From the NCBI GenBank assembly GCA_905215395.1, contig CAJMQA010000084.1, positions 1-11,724 of the forward strand: a stretch of DNA of 11,724 nucleotides, written 5' to 3'. A model generated the notes under the pieces. The model was not told the DNA's origin. It worked only from the letters and a program-made list of their open reading frames with translations, and did not search any database. Source of the DNA: an uncultured bacterium. Its GTDB lineage: Bacteria > Bacteroidota > Bacteroidia > Bacteroidales > Marinifilaceae. The translations under genes were made by a program, and so were the position numbers. Below, piece after piece: positions 6,701 through 11,724 of this stretch (positions are counted from its first letter, which is position 1; each line of letters starts with the position of its first letter).

Positions 6701-7226
6701 CTTTTGGAAGGAAGATGTCATCGGACGTGCAACACCCAAATTTTTTGGAGGTTATACCAACACTTTTACCTGGAAGAATCTGAGTTTGATGGCATTGTTT
6801 ACTTTCTCCTACGGGAACGATCTGATGTATCAGAAAGATGTAAGCGATATGGCGATGAATAGCCTGGCAAACCGTGGAGTACGGGTGTTGGATCATTACA
6901 GTAAAAATAATACAGGCTCCGACCGGCCCAGATATGTATTGGGGAGTACCAATATGCTGACCAGTCTGAATGTATACGATGCTTCTTATTTGAAACTGAA
7001 ATCTTTGACTTTGTCTTATAATTTGCCGAAACAAATGTGTCAGAAAGTCAGACTGAGCAATCTGTCTGTCTATGCAACAGCAACAAATCTGTTTACCATT
7101 ACTTCCTATCCCGGTCCCGATCCGGAAGTCAGCGATGACCCGAATAGTGTGATCGGTGGCGGACGGGATGTCAGTACTTACCCAACAGTGAAGTCTTATA
7201 CATTTGGTATTCGTTTCGGCTTTTAA
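3735..7226 (+). CDS. SusC/RagA-family TonB-dependent outer-membrane transporter with STN signalling domain
   Basis: A 1163-residue outer-membrane transporter. Residues 1-43 are an extended signal region (basic leader, hydrophobic 24-38, then S-A-N-T-F-S-Q). An STN domain follows at about 45-118, ending in N-V-I-I-V-K-P-K. A carboxypeptidase-regulatory-like beta-sandwich is at about 129-205 (G-K-V-M-D-K-S-G-N-P-L-P-G-V-S-V), then the SusC signature E-V-V-V-V-G-Y-G-T at 210-218. The plug runs to about 340 with I-R-I-R-G and I-D-G-I-P, and the 22-strand-type barrel ends in the aromatic Y-T-F-G-I-R-F-G-F. It exceeds a plain SusC by about the STN domain. I kept the ATG at 3735 because a basic N-terminal extension before the hydrophobic stretch is usual in STN-type SusCs; Met22 at 3798 is the alternative. 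It imports an unknown ligand using TonB energy and, through STN, should signal to FecR. susD starts 13 bases downstream. Confidence 0.95.
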   Translation: MKKNQGWTHFYEKKPVKFFRIMKLLLVLLTATTMTISANTFSQCKVTLSVKDVGVMELFREIQKKTNLYFVYNVDDLQQFSRISVTARDEAVETVLKRVFGDKKLDFVNEGNVIIVKPKMELSAPQEKIVVPGKVMDKSGNPLPGVSVLIKGTTLGVATDVNGLFTVELPQMKDVVLVFSFVGMEPQEVRYTGQKGINVYLKEMTSEIDEVVVVGYGTTKKKDLTGSVVSVKTAEIKDVPFMSVDNALAGKAAGVSVVKADGSPGGAVRIRIRGGASLLGTNDPLYVIDGIPTQVTDNYISGQSDITNPVEAANYGEDFNNSVEGAFSRGLNSLAGLNINDIESIDILKDASATAIYGSKAANGVVIITTKRGRQDMKPQFNFNYYVGLTTPIKEEVLNAEQYKSALKEAATNFLNAREASGRPMTGSQVVQAQKILNDPTFFGNADTDWVGLVLRNGLTQNVDMSVSGGGKSSRYYTSLSYTGQEGTLIGTDFKRISGKISVDSDISDWFRLFANVNYGYTKTNITNGIYGQALNAPPVFSPYNEDGSYSALGDLSLDYRGYQNPLAVAQGTNLAKDYLMKGSLAAEIAILKDLKFKSTVSVSYDAYNQLNYVPSFVEVGGFYGREDSQGGLGTQAHSTTINTFFENTLTWDKEFNQNHRLNVMAGTSWEDYRSDFFSATGRGYPDDFVLNNLSSAATPVNVLGASPQSRNSLLSFYLRANYVWKDRYLFTFTGRADASSKFAPDNQYGFFPSGAIAWRISQENFMKDAAWIDEIKLRVSAGKTGTQSIGDHMWRTLYTTASYGGQNALVPTQLGNDKIKWESTVQKDIGLDFSFWNGRLAGTFGYYHKVTDGALLNLTPAPSSSFSTVVFNIAKIRNQGLEFDIHGDFIRKTNFKWSGALNISRNVSKVIDVAGNPFSDPNDRDNLNLGTSVVKEGESLGLLWGRVATGIIKTDEELAAVKKAFPYWSSFDPYLSKGDVMYEFDETGFWKEDVIGRATPKFFGGYTNTFTWKNLSLMALFTFSYGNDLMYQKDVSDMAMNSLANRGVRVLDHYSKNNTGSDRPRYVLGSTNMLTSLNVYDASYLKLKSLTLSYNLPKQMCQKVRLSNLSVYATATNLFTITSYPGPDPEVSDDPNSVIGGGRDVSTYPTVKSYTFGIRFGF

Positions 7227-7239
7227 ATAAAAATGAAGT

Positions 7240-8643
7240 ATGATGAAAAAATATGATCTATATATCGGATTAATACTGGCAGCAACTGCTTTTACAAGTT
7301 GTGATGATCAGTTGAGTGCATTGCCCGGACAGTCTAAAGTGGAAGGGAATGTGATTGTGGACCAGAAGAGTGCAGAGGTAGCTCTGAATGGGGTATATTA
7401 CTGTTTTGCAGAGGGTGGGGATGACCGGGGGACGCCCAGTACCATGTGGGCCGGTTCGCATGAGATTACCCCGGCAATTTTGGCTGGTTTTATTACCTAC
7501 CCGTATGGAGGGAGTACATTGGATGAGAATGCGAGCGTAACTGCAGCTGATTATAATGTAGCTGCTTTGTGGTCTGCTAATTATAAAGTGATCAATGCTG
7601 CAAACGGCGTGATCAAACAGATTGTCCCCGTTTCGGAGGATGAATTTGTGGGAAACCGCAAAACTGAAATTGTTGCAGAAGCACGTCTGATGCGAGCCTA
7701 TGGTCATTATAATTTGTTGCGCTATTTTGCCCAGTTCTATGACGTGAACAGTAAGTATGGGGTCTTATTGAGAAAAGAGTTTGTGACAGCTTCAAATATA
7801 GCTCAGGAGCGGAGCGATGTACAGTCTACTTACGATTTTATTCTGGAGGATATTGATTTTGCAATTACCAATGCTCCTTTGGAAAATAAAAATATCTATG
7901 CCAACCGGTGGATTGCGAAGGGGATGAAAGCCCGGGTTCTGATGATGCGCGGAGCTGAGGGGGATTATACGGAGGTCATCAGACTGACCAGTGATATTAT
8001 TGAACATGGTCCTTACGAATTGGAAGAGCATGTAAAAGATATTTTCAAGACAAAAGGATTATCGAGTAAGGAAGTTATGCTGGGAATTGAGCCTATGCCT
8101 AACCAGGTGGACCGTTATGATTGTTATGCTTACCGGGATAGTCCCGGTTATCTTCCGACAGCTTCGGACTCACTGCTTTTTGAAAATGATCCGCGGATGG
8201 AGTGGAATATCGGGCTGATAGGTACTGAGGGAGGATTGACGAAATATCTGGGCGATCAGGTGGAAGTTTGTTATGCCATGCGTTTGAGTGAGATGTATCT
8301 ATTGAAGGCCGAAGCTATTGTTCGTTCCGGAGGGGAGTTAAGTGATGCAAAAGATATGATGAAAGAAGTGATGAAACACGGTGGGGTAACTGATTTTACT
8401 GCTTTGGATGCAATTACGGATCGGGATGAATTATTATTTGAGATTTTTCGGGAAACTTCCCGCAGCCTGATGCTGGAGGATGGAATAGAATGGAGTGCCC
8501 TGATCAGGCTGCCGATGGAGAGAATTCTGGAGGTAAAGCCGGCCATTATCGAGAAGAATTATATTATTTTGCCGATTCCTGCAGAAGAATTTGATAAGAA
8601 TCCGATTATCGGGGATCAGAATCCGGGATATAGTAAGAGTTAA
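7240..8643 (+). CDS. SusD/RagB-family substrate-binding outer-membrane lipoprotein
   Basis: A 467-residue SusD homologue, the surface lid that pairs with the SusC barrel. Its lipoprotein signal ends at T-S-C21 and is followed by Asp-Asp, the acidic context associated with surface export of Bacteroidetes lipoproteins. SusD hallmarks include an early A-L-N-G-V-Y-Y segment, A-E-A-R-L-M-R-A-Y-G-H-Y-N-L-L-R-Y-F in a TPR-like helix, M-R-L-S-E-M-Y-L-L-K-A-E-A later, and the C-terminal I-P-I-P-A-E-E-F with N-P-I-I-G-D-Q-N-P-G-Y. It is shorter than many family members (about 500-600 residues), which points to a compact binding face. Either of two consecutive ATGs (7240, 7243) could start it. It lies 13 bases after susC and 9 bases before the first thioredoxin gene, so it is clearly in the operon. 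Ligand unknown. Confidence 0.93.
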   Translation: MMKKYDLYIGLILAATAFTSCDDQLSALPGQSKVEGNVIVDQKSAEVALNGVYYCFAEGGDDRGTPSTMWAGSHEITPAILAGFITYPYGGSTLDENASVTAADYNVAALWSANYKVINAANGVIKQIVPVSEDEFVGNRKTEIVAEARLMRAYGHYNLLRYFAQFYDVNSKYGVLLRKEFVTASNIAQERSDVQSTYDFILEDIDFAITNAPLENKNIYANRWIAKGMKARVLMMRGAEGDYTEVIRLTSDIIEHGPYELEEHVKDIFKTKGLSSKEVMLGIEPMPNQVDRYDCYAYRDSPGYLPTASDSLLFENDPRMEWNIGLIGTEGGLTKYLGDQVEVCYAMRLSEMYLLKAEAIVRSGGELSDAKDMMKEVMKHGGVTDFTALDAITDRDELLFEIFRETSRSLMLEDGIEWSALIRLPMERILEVKPAIIEKNYIILPIPAEEFDKNPIIGDQNPGYSKS

Positions 8644-8652
8644 TAATATTGT

Positions 8653-9783
8653 ATGAAGAATTTAATGTTTGGATTGCTGGTATCAGTACTGGTAATCGGA
8701 TGTACAAAGCCTTATCCGGGCTTTGTACTTCAGGGAAAAGTCAAAGGAATGGATTCCGGAAAGCTGTATCTCGTTTTTACAGATAGCCTCGGAAATCAGG
8801 TACAGGATTCTGCGATTGTAAAAAGCGGGAAATTTGAATTCCGGGGAGGGATCTCCGAACCCACAAATGCCTGGCTTGCAAAGAGTCTGGATGAGAATGA
8901 TTTTATCGCTTGCTGGCTCGAGCCAGGGGTGATGGCTCTGGAGTTCCCTGCCGATGACATGAAAAATTTTGTATTGACCGGTTCCGTCACAAGTGATGAG
9001 GAACAGCTTTTGAAGCGGCAGCAGGAGCCAGTTATGAAGGAAATGGAATCTTTGCAGCAGGCTTACCGCGATGAAAAAGATCATGAAAAGGCGGCGGCCA
9101 TCAAAGATCAGATGGAGCCTTACTACGACCGGATGGCTGAGATGGCTCTGGAATTTATAAAACAACACCCCAATTCTTATGTGAGTGTCCGGGAGCTGTA
9201 TTACAAGACCGGTTCGATGAAGTATGAGGATGCCCTGGCCGCATACAACGGTTTGAGCGAGCGGGTAAAAAACAGTCCGACAGGCAAGGAATTACAGCAG
9301 GAAATAGAAAAATTGCGTATGGGGTCACCGGGAAGTCCTGCAACTATGTTCAGTAAGAAGGATATCAATGGGGAACAGTTTGACATGGCCGATCTGAAAG
9401 GCAAATATGTGATCCTGGATTTTTGGGCCAGCTGGTGTGTGCCCTGCCGGCAAAGCAATCCGCATTTGAAGGAGTTGTATAAAAAATATAAGGACGATGG
9501 CCTGGAAGTGGTTTGTGTGGCTGATGATGACCGGAATGAAGAGAAATGGAAAGCTGCGGTGGAAAAGGACGATATCGGTATGTTTAAACATGTATTGCGT
9601 GGTCTGGAATGGAAGGATGGACGTCCGGACAAGACCAATGATGTGAGTGAGTCGTTCGGCATCCATTCGCTTCCGACCAAAATATTGATTGATAAAGAGG
9701 GGATAATTATCGGACGTTATGGAGGTGGTGGCGGAACACAGGAAGATATGGACCAGAAACTGAAAGAGATATTCGGAAAATGA
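8653..9783 (+). CDS. DUF4369/TlpA-like thioredoxin-fold lipoprotein (CVPC active site)
   Basis: A 376-residue periplasm-facing lipoprotein: signal peptide with lipobox V-I-G-C17, a DUF4369-like beta domain at about 22-115 (F-V-L-Q-G-K-V-K-G-M and K-S-G-K-F-E-F-R-G), a charged helical linker at about 115-220, and a C-terminal TlpA/ResA-type thioredoxin domain. The active site is W261-C-V-P-C265, preceded by Y-V-I-L-D-F-W-A-S, and the cis-proline is P341 in S-L-P-T-K-I-L-I-D. Both catalytic cysteines are intact, so it should be able to reduce or exchange disulfides. The last glycine-rich stretch (G-G-G-G-G before the final helix) is unusual but not disruptive. It follows susD by 9 bases, and its stop overlaps the start of the next thioredoxin gene. 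Whether it reduces the imported ligand, maintains the transporter, or handles oxidative damage cannot be read from the sequence. Confidence 0.92.
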   Translation: MKNLMFGLLVSVLVIGCTKPYPGFVLQGKVKGMDSGKLYLVFTDSLGNQVQDSAIVKSGKFEFRGGISEPTNAWLAKSLDENDFIACWLEPGVMALEFPADDMKNFVLTGSVTSDEEQLLKRQQEPVMKEMESLQQAYRDEKDHEKAAAIKDQMEPYYDRMAEMALEFIKQHPNSYVSVRELYYKTGSMKYEDALAAYNGLSERVKNSPTGKELQQEIEKLRMGSPGSPATMFSKKDINGEQFDMADLKGKYVILDFWASWCVPCRQSNPHLKELYKKYKDDGLEVVCVADDDRNEEKWKAAVEKDDIGMFKHVLRGLEWKDGRPDKTNDVSESFGIHSLPTKILIDKEGIIIGRYGGGGGTQEDMDQKLKEIFGK

Positions 9784-10958
9784 AAAAGAATGTAATTATA
9801 GGATTGATCGGACTGGGAACGGTAGCTTGTGCCGGACCGGCCGATGGGTATAAAATTACCGGAAACATTGAGGGAGCCGGTAATGGTAAAGTGATATTGA
9901 CACAATCTGCAAGATTTGAAGAGGCTGTTTCAGGCGACACAGTGGAAATGCAGATGGGAAAATTCGTTTTCAAGGGTAAACTGGATGCTCCTGCTCAAGT
10001 GACTTTGGCTGTATGTCCGGAGAACGATACGCCTGCGAAGCTGGGTTTTATTGCTGAAAATTCAGAAATTCAGGTGGAAGGAAATTGGAAAAATGTAAAG
10101 GATCAGTATGGATATTACAGATTAATTGATAGTGTTCAGGTTAGTGGTAGTGTGAACAATGCGGTATACGAAAAAATCAGCGGAGTTTACCAGCAGTTTT
10201 TGAATGCTCCTGAATTCAAAGAGTACGCGGAGTTGCAAAAAAAACTTTCAGAACTCAGAGAGACAGATGCGGAAGCTTACTATAAGTTGCAGGAAGAGAG
10301 TGGAGAGTTGACAGATCGGTTTCTGAAAGCTGTACGGGATAGACAATTTGCATTGATGCGTGAGAACCGGTCGGTTGAATCTTCGGTTCTATACCTTCCG
10401 GTGCTTTGGAATGATATGACTTTGGATGAACTGAAAGAGATTTTTCAGGCTTTGGATACCAATGTTCAGAATAGTCCGATGGCAGCAGAGGCGAGGGAAG
10501 AGATTGCCATCCGGGAAAGGGTGAAACCGGGACAGCCTGCCCCTGATTTCAGTCTGGAGACACCCGACGGGAGCCGCCTGTCTTTATCGGACCTGAGAGG
10601 CAAATATGTCGTACTGGATTTTTGGGCATCCTGGTGTCGTCCGTGCCGTGCTTCTTTTCCGGAAATGAAAAAGATATATGCTCAGTATAAAGACAAGGGG
10701 CTTGAAATCCTGGGCATCACCAACGATAGCGAGAAAGAGAATTGGCTGAAAGCACTCGAAGAAGATCAGTTGCCCTGGAAACAGGTGATTGATGAATTTC
10801 CGCTCAAATTTAAACCGGCGAAAGTGGCGACTTTATACGCGATTCCCTATTTGCCGACTTTGATGTTGATCGATCCGGAGGGGGTAATCGTCGGGCAGGC
10901 GAAAGATAAACATCAACTGGCGGAGTGGCTGGAAGAGCGGCTAGGCGAAAAGAAATGA
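9780..10958 (+). CDS. Second DUF4369/TlpA-like thioredoxin-fold lipoprotein (CRPC active site)
   Basis: A 392-residue protein with the same plan as its upstream neighbour: lipobox T-V-A-C17, a DUF4369-like N-terminal domain (Y-K-I-T-G-N-I-E-G-A), a helical linker rich in Glu and Lys at about 130-245, and a TlpA-type thioredoxin domain starting near P-G-Q-P-A-P-D-F-S-L. The active site is W285-C-R-P-C289 and the cis-proline is P359 in Y-L-P-T-L-M-L-I-D. The start overlaps the previous stop as ATGA at 9780-9783, a sign of translational coupling. The thioredoxin domains of the pair are clearly similar (both D-F-W-A-S-W-C and a following P-C-R), consistent with a duplication, while the N-terminal and linker parts have diverged and the dipeptide between the cysteines differs (VP against RP), which may tune redox potential. 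It is the last gene of the operon and is followed after 23 bases by a strong terminator. Confidence 0.92.
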   Translation: MKKNVIIGLIGLGTVACAGPADGYKITGNIEGAGNGKVILTQSARFEEAVSGDTVEMQMGKFVFKGKLDAPAQVTLAVCPENDTPAKLGFIAENSEIQVEGNWKNVKDQYGYYRLIDSVQVSGSVNNAVYEKISGVYQQFLNAPEFKEYAELQKKLSELRETDAEAYYKLQEESGELTDRFLKAVRDRQFALMRENRSVESSVLYLPVLWNDMTLDELKEIFQALDTNVQNSPMAAEAREEIAIRERVKPGQPAPDFSLETPDGSRLSLSDLRGKYVVLDFWASWCRPCRASFPEMKKIYAQYKDKGLEILGITNDSEKENWLKALEEDQLPWKQVIDEFPLKFKPAKVATLYAIPYLPTLMLIDPEGVIVGQAKDKHQLAEWLEERLGEKK

Positions 10959-10981
10959 TGTGAATTTGTGAATTGTGAGAG

Positions 10982-11018
10982 AAAATTGCCTGAAAATAAT
11001 TCATTTCAGGCAATTTTT
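10982..11018 (+). terminator. Intrinsic terminator of the sus operon
   Basis: A perfect 14-bp stem (AAAATTGCCTGAAA at 10982-10995 with TTTCAGGCAATTTT at 11004-11017), an 8-base loop and a run of T at the 3' side form a strong rho-independent terminator 23 bases after the last thioredoxin gene. Confidence 0.85.
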
Positions 11019-11237
11019 ATGAATATGAAGAGAGAATACGATTATGTCCTGATGGTGGGTGACCGCAAATACGATATCGAAGAGGCCAGATATTGCGGCC
11101 TGGCTTCCATCGGGGTGGCTTATGGCTATGGTTCGCGCGAAGAGCTTTCGGAGGCGGGTGCCGACACTGTTGTCGGGACTGTCGGGGAGTTAAAACAAAG
11201 GTTGTTAAATATTGAAAACAGAAAAAGCAGCCTTTAA
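11019..11237 (+). pseudogene. C-terminal remnant of a HAD-family (Gph-like) phosphatase
   Basis: A 72-codon open stretch from the ATG at 11019 encodes only the tail of a HAD hydrolase. HAD motif IV is visible as V-G-D15-R-K-Y-D19, followed by the helix E-A-R-Y-C-G, then I-G-V-A-Y-G-Y-G and E-L-S-E-A-G-A-D, typical of the end of phosphoglycolate-phosphatase-like proteins of about 210-220 residues. The nucleophile motif (DxDGT), the cap and motifs II and III are absent, so it cannot be an active phosphatase. The remnant begins directly after the operon terminator, so it has no promoter of its own in view; a frame extension back to 10968 would read through the terminator hairpin and is not credible. 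The frame has no internal stops, suggesting recent truncation or, less likely, a retained small protein. The stop lies within the next terminator. Confidence 0.75.
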
Positions 11238-11248
11238 AGCTGCTTTTT
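11222..11248. terminator. Bidirectional terminator between HAD remnant and tRNA-Phe
   Basis: A perfect 10-bp stem (AAAAAGCAGC at 11222-11231 with GCTGCTTTTT at 11239-11248) around a 7-base loop has T runs in both orientations. It can end leftward transcription from the tRNA gene, whose 3' end is one base away, and rightward read-through from the HAD remnant. Confidence 0.8.
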
Positions 11249-11249
11249 G

Positions 11250-11322
11250 TGGTAGCACCTGGAATCGAACCAGGGACACAAGGATTTTCAGTCCTTTGCT
11301 CTACCGACTGAGCTATGCCACC
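11250..11322 (-). tRNA. tRNA-Phe (anticodon GAA)
   Basis: A 73-nt minus-strand cloverleaf. The acceptor arms GGTGGCA and TGCTACC pair with one G-U. The D arm contains AGCTCAGTCGGTAGAGC. The anticodon stem AAGGA/TCCTT encloses the loop CTGAAAA with anticodon GAA. The T arm is CCTGG-TTCGATT-CCAGG. The discriminator base is A and the genome does not encode the CCA tail (CAA follows), so CCA must be added enzymatically. A canonical promoter lies upstream and a terminator immediately downstream, so it is a single-gene unit. Confidence 0.97.
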
Positions 11323-11340
11323 ATCGTTTGTTTGCGTGTG

Positions 11341-11371
11341 CAAAGGTAGGTGTTTTGTTGAAATGTGCAAA
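11341..11371 (-). promoter_or_regulatory. Housekeeping promoter of tRNA-Phe
   Basis: On the minus strand a TTTG -33 element (11368-11371) is followed after 19 bases by TACCTTTG (11341-11348), a perfect TAnnTTTG -7 element. This is the Bacteroidetes primary-sigma consensus with correct spacing, placed about 19 bases before the mature 5' end of the tRNA. Confidence 0.85.
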
Positions 11372-11453
11372 TAAAACGGGAAGAAAAAAAGAAAATATTT
11401 TAAGAGCTTGAAATTAGATGAATATTTTTTTTCTGATTATTAATAATTTACTT

Positions 11454-11487
11454 TATATTTGCTGTCGATAGAAGAATCTTAGTTTTG
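11454..11487 (+). promoter_or_regulatory. Candidate promoter elements of the RRM gene
   Basis: Two perfect TAnnTTTG matches occur on the plus strand: TATATTTG at 11454-11461 and TAGTTTTG at 11480-11487. The TTTG that ends the first could serve as the -33 box of the second at an 18-base spacing, slightly short of the usual 19-21. The first has only a weak TTCTG upstream. Either would give an unusually long AT-rich leader before the start at 11560. A 6-bp stem (TTAGTT/AACTAA, 11479-11484 and 11497-11502) overlaps the second element. Confidence 0.5.
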
Positions 11488-11559
11488 TGTTTTTGTAACT
11501 AAAAATATATCTCTACGTACCCTTCTATATGTTTAATCAATTTTTTTAATTTTTTTATT

Positions 11560-11724
11560 GTGAATATTTTTGTAGCAAAAATGAGTTCAGCCACAACTGG
11601 TGACGATCTCGCAATTCTTTTTGGAGAATACGGTTCTGTTTCTTCAGCAAAAGTAATTATGGACAAAGAAACCGGTAATTCAAAATGTTTTGGTTTTGTT
11701 GAAATGGATGACGAAACTGAAGGA
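11560..11724 (+). CDS. RRM-domain RNA-binding protein, N-terminal part (runs off right edge)
   Basis: The first 55 codons of a small RNA-recognition-motif protein of the kind common in Bacteroidetes. Strand beta1 carries RNP2-like N-I-F-V-A-K at residues 2-7, then come the helix D-D-L-A-I-L-F-G-E-Y-G, the strand S-V-S-S-A-K-V-I-M-D, and RNP1-like S-K-C-F-G-F-V-E-M. The aromatic RNA-stacking positions of RNP2 (Phe4) and RNP1 (both Phe) are present, but the usual glycine after Lys/Arg in RNP1 is Cys. GTG at 11560 is chosen because it places N-I-F-V at the normal second position; the ATG at 11581 would cut off beta1. Such proteins bind single-stranded RNA and are thought to act as RNA chaperones or post-transcriptional regulators. 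The end of the gene is outside the window. Confidence 0.88.
   Translation, partial: MNIFVAKMSSATTGDDLAILFGEYGSVSSAKVIMDKETGNSKCFGFVEMDDETEG

Noticed and set aside
8683..9168. Long minus-strand frame (161 codons) opposite the first thioredoxin gene
   Set aside because: It is a shadow of a well-supported lipoprotein gene with intact signal peptide and active site; its translation has no recognisable domain.
10968..11018. Upstream extension of the HAD fragment from an ATG at 10968
   Set aside because: The extra 17 codons are the terminator hairpin itself, so they are not plausibly coding.
1609..11250. A classic polysaccharide utilisation locus including the GH95 gene
   Set aside because: The fucosidase is in a separate, divergently oriented unit with another gene between it and the sigma factor, and no other carbohydrate-active enzyme lies in the SusCD operon. 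Joint regulation is not supported by the sequence.

Overview
The window looks like chromosomal DNA from a gut-type member of the Bacteroidales. The signs are a SusC/SusD pair with an attached sigma/anti-sigma (FecI/FecR) switch, TAnnTTTG-type promoter elements, lipoproteins with acidic residues after the lipobox cysteine, DUF4369-TlpA thioredoxin lipoproteins, and a Bacteroidetes-style small RRM protein. GC content looks to be in the mid-40s percent. An Odoribacteraceae-like source is possible but cannot be established from the sequence alone.

Left block (1-1470, minus strand): the N-terminal half of a lipoprotein GH95 alpha-L-fucosidase runs off the left edge. Ten bases upstream of it lies a small S4-type RNA-binding protein in the same orientation, so the two may be co-transcribed. 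A divergent intergenic region (1471-1608) separates them from the next block.

Central block (1609-10958, plus strand): an ECF sigma factor and a FecR anti-sigma factor are followed by a 328-base non-coding stretch. Then come four tightly packed genes: an STN-bearing SusC-like TonB-dependent transporter, a SusD-like lipoprotein, and two DUF4369/thioredoxin-fold lipoproteins whose reading frames overlap by 4 bases. A strong hairpin terminator follows. The inferred logic is trans-envelope signalling: substrate bound by SusCD is sensed through the STN domain, passed to FecR in the inner membrane, and releases the sigma factor to transcribe the transporter operon. The two thioredoxin lipoproteins would act on thiols or disulfides in the periplasm. 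No glycosidase, lyase or peptidase lies in this operon, so the substrate is unknown.

The non-coding DNA of the central block is unusually structured. A tandem 19-bp repeat lies between sigma and fecR, and a near-identical third copy lies upstream of susC. A roughly 234-bp element with nested inverted repeats built from 9-bp units separates fecR from susC. A GC-rich hairpin sits just before the susC start.

Right block (10982-11724): after the operon terminator there is a short in-frame remnant of the C-terminal end of a HAD-family (Gph-like) phosphatase, a bidirectional terminator, a tRNA-Phe(GAA) gene on the minus strand with a textbook Bacteroidetes promoter, and the beginning of an RRM RNA-binding protein that runs off the right edge.
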